This document shows, piece after piece, positions 59,426 through 64,000 of a stretch of DNA of 64,000 nucleotides. The DNA is from an uncultured Roseateles sp. (lineage in GTDB: Bacteria; Pseudomonadota; Gammaproteobacteria; Burkholderiales; Burkholderiaceae_C). A model generated the notes under the pieces. The model did no database searches, was not told where the DNA came from, and saw nothing but the letters and a program-made list of their open reading frames with translations. Location of the stretch: assembly GCF_963422335.1 (NCBI RefSeq), contig NZ_OY729424.1:2356001-2420000 (forward strand), written 5' to 3'. Both the position numbers and the translations under genes were made by a program. Within the stretch, counting starts at the first letter, position 1; every line of letters begins with the position of its first letter.

Positions 59426-61593
59426 AAAATATGCAGGAGAACTCCAATATGACCCACTGGCGCGCGCTTGCCCTGGCCATGACGATGTGTCTGGCCCTGC
59501 CAATGGCCGCGATGGCGCAGAGCGCGGAAACGCCGGCCGCAGCCGGCAATGCCATACAGTCCATCAGCAGCACCCAGCAGTCGGGTGTGGAGGTGATACG
59601 GATCGAGCTGAGCCAGCCGCTGGCCGAGGTGCCGCGGGGCTTCACCATCCAGACCCCGCCACGCATTGCCATCGACCTGCCAGGGGTCAACAATGCCATG
59701 GGCCGCGCCAGTGTCGATGTCAATCAGGGCAATCTGCGTTCGGCCAATGTGGCGCAGTCGGGCGAGCGCACGCGTGTGGTGCTGAATCTGAAGCAGCCGT
59801 CGAGCTATCGCGCACAACTGCAGGGCAATGCCCTGCTGGTGATACTGGAGACGGCGGCCGTGCCCGCGGCGGCCGATGCGGTGCACTTCGCGCCCAGCCT
59901 GAATGCGAATCCGCTGTCACTGAAGGACATCGACTTCCGCCGAGGCCAGGATGGCACCGGCCGCGTGATCGTCAACCTGCCCAACAACCAGGTCGGTGTG
60001 GACATCAAGCAGCAGGGCCAGACCCTGGTGGTCGAGTTCCTGCGCTCCAACCTGCCCGAAAACCTGCGTCGCCGTCTGGACGTCAGCGACTTCGGCACGC
60101 CGGTGCAGAGCATCACCACGACGCAGACGGCCGACCGGGTGCGCATGGTGGTCGAGCCGCGTGGTGACTGGGAGCACAGCGCCTACCAGAGCGACAACCA
60201 GTTCGTGCTCGAGGTGCGGCCGCAGAAGGTCGACCCGAACAAGCTGACCCAGGGCCCGGGCTATGCGGGCGACAAGCTGTCGCTGAACTTCCAGAACATC
60301 GAGGTGCGGGCGTTGCTGCAGGTGATTGCCGACTTCACCAATTTCAATGTGGTGACCAGCGATACCGTCACCGGCAACGTGACCCTGCGCCTGAAGGACG
60401 TTCCCTGGGACCAGGCGCTGGACATCATCCTGCAGGCCAAGGGCCTGGGCCTGCGCAAGTCCGGCAATGTGCTGTGGATCGCACCCAAGGATGAGTTGGC
60501 CGCCAAGGAGAAGGTGGACCTGGAGTCCAAGGCGGCGATTGCCCAGTTGGAGCCGGTGCGCACCCAATCCTTCCAGCTCAACTACACCAAGGCCGAGGAA
60601 GTGGCCAAGGGCTTGAGCGGGCAGTCCGCCTCGGGGGGGGGTGGCACGGCCAGCCGCATCCTATCGACGCGCGGCACGGTGATTTTCGAGTCCCGCACCA
60701 ACCAGCTGTTCGTGTCCGACATCCCGTCCAAGCTGGAGGAGATCCAGGCGATGATCGCCAAGATCGACATCCCGGTGCGGCAGGTGCTGATCGAGGCGCG
60801 TATCGTCGAGGCCGATGACAAGTTCGGCCGCTCGCTGGGCGTCAAGCTGGGCACCACCGATCTGCGCGGCATCCAGGGCGGCGTGCCCGGTGTCAACGTC
60901 GGCGGCAACAACTACGTCACTGCCGGCAACAACTACAACGCCATCGGCTACCAGACCAAGCAGCCCGGCGCGACGGTGCCCAACTTCGCCAACTCGCAGC
61001 TGGTGAACATGCCGGCCAGTGGTGTCGAAGGCGGTACCCCGGCGACCTTTGCACTGTCGCTGTTCAGCGCCTCGTCCAACCGTTTCCTGAATCTGGAGCT
61101 GTCGGCCTTGGAGGCCGATGGCAAGGGCAAGGTGATCTCCAGCCCGCGCGTCATCACCGCCGACCAGGTCAAGGCCTTGATCGAGCAGGGCGAGGAAATT
61201 CCCTACCAGGTCGCCACCTCCAGCGGTGCCACGGCCACGACTTTCCGCAAGGCCAGTCTGAAGCTGGAAGTCACGCCGCAGATCACGCCCGAAGGCAATG
61301 TGATCCTGGACGTCGATGTGACCAACGACAGCAAGGGTGCCTCCACCAACCAGGGCTTCACGATCAACACCAAGCATGTGAAGACCCAGGTGCTGGTGGA
61401 AAACGGCGGCACCGTTGTGATCGGCGGCATCTACACACAGAACGAGCGTGAAGATGTCACCAAAGTGCCCTGGTTGGGCGACATGCCCGTGCTGGGCAAT
61501 CTTTTCAAATCGCGCACGCGTTCCAATAACAAGACCGAGCTGCTGGTGTTCATCACGCCCAAGGTGGTGAGCGAGCGGTCGGCCACGCGCTGA
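59422..61593 (+). CDS. pilQ: Type IV pilus secretin PilQ
   Basis: The 723-residue product has a signal peptide (RALALAMTMCLALPMAAMAQ), two AMIN-type domains (GVEVIRIELSQPLAEVPRGFTIQTPPRIAIDLPGV and GTGRVIVNLPNNQVGVDIKQQGQTLVVEFL), N0/N1 domains (LSLNFQNIEVRALLQVIADFTNFNVV) and the secretin core ending in VENGGTVVIGGIYTQNERE and LLVFITPKVV. ATG 59422 has CAGGAGA upstream and overlaps pilP by four bases. Confidence 0.97.
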   Translation: MKNMQENSNMTHWRALALAMTMCLALPMAAMAQSAETPAAAGNAIQSISSTQQSGVEVIRIELSQPLAEVPRGFTIQTPPRIAIDLPGVNNAMGRASVDVNQGNLRSANVAQSGERTRVVLNLKQPSSYRAQLQGNALLVILETAAVPAAADAVHFAPSLNANPLSLKDIDFRRGQDGTGRVIVNLPNNQVGVDIKQQGQTLVVEFLRSNLPENLRRRLDVSDFGTPVQSITTTQTADRVRMVVEPRGDWEHSAYQSDNQFVLEVRPQKVDPNKLTQGPGYAGDKLSLNFQNIEVRALLQVIADFTNFNVVTSDTVTGNVTLRLKDVPWDQALDIILQAKGLGLRKSGNVLWIAPKDELAAKEKVDLESKAAIAQLEPVRTQSFQLNYTKAEEVAKGLSGQSASGGGGTASRILSTRGTVIFESRTNQLFVSDIPSKLEEIQAMIAKIDIPVRQVLIEARIVEADDKFGRSLGVKLGTTDLRGIQGGVPGVNVGGNNYVTAGNNYNAIGYQTKQPGATVPNFANSQLVNMPASGVEGGTPATFALSLFSASSNRFLNLELSALEADGKGKVISSPRVITADQVKALIEQGEEIPYQVATSSGATATTFRKASLKLEVTPQITPEGNVILDVDVTNDSKGASTNQGFTINTKHVKTQVLVENGGTVVIGGIYTQNEREDVTKVPWLGDMPVLGNLFKSRTRSNNKTELLVFITPKVVSERSATR

Positions 61594-61652
61594 TGCGTTG
61601 TCAATGCATTTCACCCGGCCCTGTTGGGACGGGACTTAGGAGTTAGAAGCAA

Positions 61653-63950
61653 ATGAGCGCATTCACTGGCGTGACCCGATTCCTGGCGGGGGCTGTGATA
61701 TTGCTGGGCAGCCTGACCCTGACCGCCTGCGGCGGTGGCGGTGCGGCCGGCGATCCGATACTGGGGGGTGGCCCGGGGACCGGCACGACCATCGTGACCG
61801 CTGACCTGAGCCTTACCATAGACAAGGTCACCGTGCCGAACACAGGTGCCGAGGAGGCGACCGTGACCATCACGGCGCTGGATGCCTCCCGCAATGTGGT
61901 GGGTGGTGCGCCGGTGGCCGTGACCGTCGACAACAATGCCTTCGTCACGCCCTCGGGCACGACCACAGCGACCGGCACCGGCCAGATCACCGCCAAGGTG
62001 GCCATCGGCTCGGACAAGAGCAACCGCGCAATCACACTGACGGCACGCTCGGGCACCATCACCAAGACGGTGTCGTTCGAGGTGGTTGACAGCATCTCGG
62101 GCAGCAAGACCTCGGATCTGGTGGTCACGCTCGACAAGCCCAATCTGACCAACTCCGGCACCGACTCGGTGAACGTCAGCGTCACGGCGCTCGACACCTC
62201 GCGCAAGGCCTTGGGCGGCGTGCCGGTGAGCTTCTCGGTCGATGCCAGCGCGGTCGTGACGCCCGAGGGCGGCAAGACCTCCACCGATGCCACCAGCGGC
62301 CAGATCAAGGCGGCCGTGACCATCGGTGCGCTGAAGACCAAGCGCAGCATCACCGTGACGGTGAACAGTGGCACGGTGACGCGAAGCATCTCGTTCGATG
62401 TCGTTGATGCCGTGGTGACCATTCCCCGCGCCGCTGACCTGACGGTGGTGCTGAGCAGCAACAGCATCCAGGATTCCGGATTGGAAGAGGTCGTTGTTAC
62501 AGCCACCGCGGTGGATGCTTCGCGCAATGCCTTGGCGGGTATCCCGGTGGCTTTCACCGTGGACCAGAACGCGGTGCTGATTGCCAGCAGCGCATCCACC
62601 AACGCACAGGGCCAGGTCACGGCACGGGTCTTGATCGGCTCCGACCGCACCAACCGCCGCGTGACGGTGACGGCAACCAGCGACACCCTGGTGCGCACCG
62701 CTGCCTTCCAGGTCAGCGGCGCCAAACTGACCGGCACGGCCGATCCGACGGTGATGAATGTCGGCGATGGTGGCAAGGTCGAATACAAGCTGCGCGACGT
62801 CAACAACAATGGCCTGGCTCAGGTGCCCATCACCATTACCGGTCCGGGCAGCCTGATCACCAATGCGGTGACCGACGACAACGGCACTTACCTGTTCAGC
62901 TACACCGCCCCGGCGGCGGCGGGCAGCTATGACATCAAGGCCAACTCGGGCGGTGCTCCGGTCAACTTGCAGACGATTCTGGTCAGCACTGGGTCGATTC
63001 CGGCTGCCACCGGACCGGTGGTCTCGGCCGCGCTGTCGCTGGAGTCGAATGTGGTCAAGGTCAACACGGTCGGCAATGCCAACCGGATTGATGTGCGGGC
63101 CCTGTTCCTCGGCAACAACAACAAGGCCATCAAGGATGTGCGGGTGCGCTTCAAGGTCGATCCGACCAATGCGGTCGGCGGCACCTTCTCGATCGGCGCC
63201 GGCACCAGCTATTCGGACATCAATGGGGTGGCCACCACGGCCTACATCCCCGGTTCGCGCTCCAGCCCGACCGACGGCCTGCGCCTGCGCGCCTGCTATG
63301 ACCTGATCGACTTTCCTGACTTTGCGGACGATGCACCCTGTCCTGGCACCTCCAAAGAGATCAGCGTCAAGCTGACGGTGGTGTCCGAGGCCTTGTCGGT
63401 GACCATAGGCACCAACGAGACCATCGAAGTCGGACCCAGCAACCTGACCTATATCCAGAAGTTCGTGCTGCTGGTGGTCGACTCTGCGGGCAATGCGATG
63501 CCCAATGTGCAGATCACGCCGTCCATTGACCTGCTGGCCTATGGCAAGGGCTTCTACACCTGGAATGCGGCGCAATCAGCCTGGATTCCGACCGTGACCG
63601 CCCGTTGCCTCAGCGAGGATGTGAATCGAAATGGCTCGGTCGATGCTGGTGAAGACATCAACGGCAATGGATCACTCGATCCACGCAAGTCGGATGCGGC
63701 GATCAGCATGGTCGGCTCGACCAAGACCGACGCCAATGGCTCGGCCATCCTGAAGGTCGAGTATCCGAAGAGCCATGCCTCCTGGGTCTCATTCAAGATC
63801 TCTGCCGCCGCTTTCGGTGTGCTGAGCCCGCCGGCGGTGTACTCCGGTCTGCTGCCGGCCGATGCCAAGGCCATCAAGACCGAGACGCCACCCCCGGCCT
63901 TTGTGGTCAGCCCCTACGGCATCGTCGGTAGCTGTACCGATCCGAACTGA
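61653..63950 (+). CDS. Large Ig-like repeat lipoprotein with a calcium-binding-like motif, between pilQ and aroK
   Basis: The 765-residue product has a lipoprotein signal (LAGAVILLGSLTLTACGGGG, lipobox LTAC), a Gly-rich linker and three tandem bacterial Ig-like (Big_1/intimin-type) repeats of about 100 residues, each with the pattern VTVTALDASRNALGGVPVSFSVD followed by GQ(I/V)TAKV-IGSDK-NR-ITVTA. A fourth, more divergent region follows (about 355-450), and another Ig-like domain. Near residue 655 is DVNRNGSVDAGEDINGNGSLD, a dockerin/EF-hand-like pair of calcium loops. It starts 59 bases after pilQ, and GTG of aroK follows two bases after its stop. Function is unknown; a surface or pilus-associated role is inference. 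Confidence 0.85.
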   Translation: MSAFTGVTRFLAGAVILLGSLTLTACGGGGAAGDPILGGGPGTGTTIVTADLSLTIDKVTVPNTGAEEATVTITALDASRNVVGGAPVAVTVDNNAFVTPSGTTTATGTGQITAKVAIGSDKSNRAITLTARSGTITKTVSFEVVDSISGSKTSDLVVTLDKPNLTNSGTDSVNVSVTALDTSRKALGGVPVSFSVDASAVVTPEGGKTSTDATSGQIKAAVTIGALKTKRSITVTVNSGTVTRSISFDVVDAVVTIPRAADLTVVLSSNSIQDSGLEEVVVTATAVDASRNALAGIPVAFTVDQNAVLIASSASTNAQGQVTARVLIGSDRTNRRVTVTATSDTLVRTAAFQVSGAKLTGTADPTVMNVGDGGKVEYKLRDVNNNGLAQVPITITGPGSLITNAVTDDNGTYLFSYTAPAAAGSYDIKANSGGAPVNLQTILVSTGSIPAATGPVVSAALSLESNVVKVNTVGNANRIDVRALFLGNNNKAIKDVRVRFKVDPTNAVGGTFSIGAGTSYSDINGVATTAYIPGSRSSPTDGLRLRACYDLIDFPDFADDAPCPGTSKEISVKLTVVSEALSVTIGTNETIEVGPSNLTYIQKFVLLVVDSAGNAMPNVQITPSIDLLAYGKGFYTWNAAQSAWIPTVTARCLSEDVNRNGSVDAGEDINGNGSLDPRKSDAAISMVGSTKTDANGSAILKVEYPKSHASWVSFKISAAAFGVLSPPAVYSGLLPADAKAIKTETPPPAFVVSPYGIVGSCTDPN

Positions 63951-63951
63951 A

Positions 63952-64000
63952 GTGACAAGCCGACCGCAAGCGCCGCTGTGCTTTTCGCTGGTGGGCATGC
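63952..64000 (+). CDS. aroK: Shikimate kinase AroK (partial, 5' end only)
   Basis: GTG 63952 opens a frame to the window edge reading (V/M)TSRPQAPLCFSLVGM, which matches the start of shikimate kinase up to the P-loop (LVGM followed by G-x-G-K-S/T expected outside the window). pilQ is followed by aroK-aroB in most betaproteobacteria, which supports the call. Only 16 codons are visible. Confidence 0.6.
   Translation, partial: MTSRPQAPLCFSLVGM

Noticed and set aside
61611..63575. Long minus-strand frame (654 codons) opposite the Ig-repeat lipoprotein
   Set aside because: Its apparent repeats simply mirror the tandem Ig repeats of the plus-strand gene.

Overview
The window is about 65% GC and looks like a chromosomal segment of a betaproteobacterium of the order Burkholderiales, probably near the Roseateles/Pelomonas/Rubrivivax group (inference). 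Reasons: the gene orders rplM-rpsI-erpA-anmK-M23 peptidase-tyrS and pilMNOPQ-aroK, a Bug/TctC binding protein, Gram-negative porins of the beta type, a PEP-CTERM protein, and a type II secretion locus with gspC divergent from gspG-F. I see no insertion sequence, prophage, CRISPR array, rRNA or tRNA.

Layout. 1-2334: dolP-diaA-yraN on the minus strand, divergent from rsmI. 2392-8011: a small Ala/Lys-rich exported protein, tldD, a phenylalanine-rich leader peptide with attenuator in front of DAHP synthase, a small unknown gene and htpG with a heat-shock promoter. 8008-10764: srkA, a DUF2726-like membrane protein and a GNAT acetyltransferase. 11052-17415: rplM-rpsI, erpA, anmK, M23 endopeptidase, tyrS-dtd and a VOC protein. 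17554-28215: a Bug solute-binding protein, then one long minus-strand operon (acyl-CoA ligase, livG, livH, livM, livK, livF, a 98-residue protein, a PaaK-like protein) facing a divergent Crp/Fnr regulator. 28259-29866: a PEP-CTERM protein and a 5'-nucleotidase. 29931-41394: a near-complete type II secretion system (gspGHIJKLMNDEF with divergent gspC; no prepilin peptidase here). 41399-45644: a divergent CobT, ilvA with a structured and possibly separately transcribed upstream RNA, an OsmC protein and coq7. 45900-49097: two tandem porins and a DUF3047 lipoprotein. 49294-53241: a dppBCDF-type peptide ABC transporter without a binding protein. 53287-56230: lptM (59 codons), cyaY and mrcA. 56496-64000: pilMNOPQ, a large Ig-like repeat lipoprotein and the first codons of aroK.

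How the genes work together: most are envelope or core housekeeping functions. Outer-membrane upkeep (dolP, lptM, porins), peptidoglycan synthesis and recycling (mrcA, M23, anmK) and two secretin machines (T2SS and type IV pilus) dominate. The liv operon with two adenylate-forming enzymes suggests uptake and CoA activation of a carboxylic acid under a dedicated Crp/Fnr regulator.

The most interesting points are: (1) the PheL-like leader peptide (KFFFAFFWF core) and attenuator before DAHP synthase; (2) a compact RNA with promoter, CUCCUCC motif and terminator between ilvA and the OsmC gene; (3) a PaaK-like protein that lacks the usual ATP phosphate-binding loop, translationally coupled to an unknown 98-residue protein; (4) an Ig-repeat, calcium-motif lipoprotein inserted between pilQ and aroK; (5) a CobT homologue lacking the usual EPGH catalytic motif. 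Start codons and functions were read from the sequence by eye; no database search was run.
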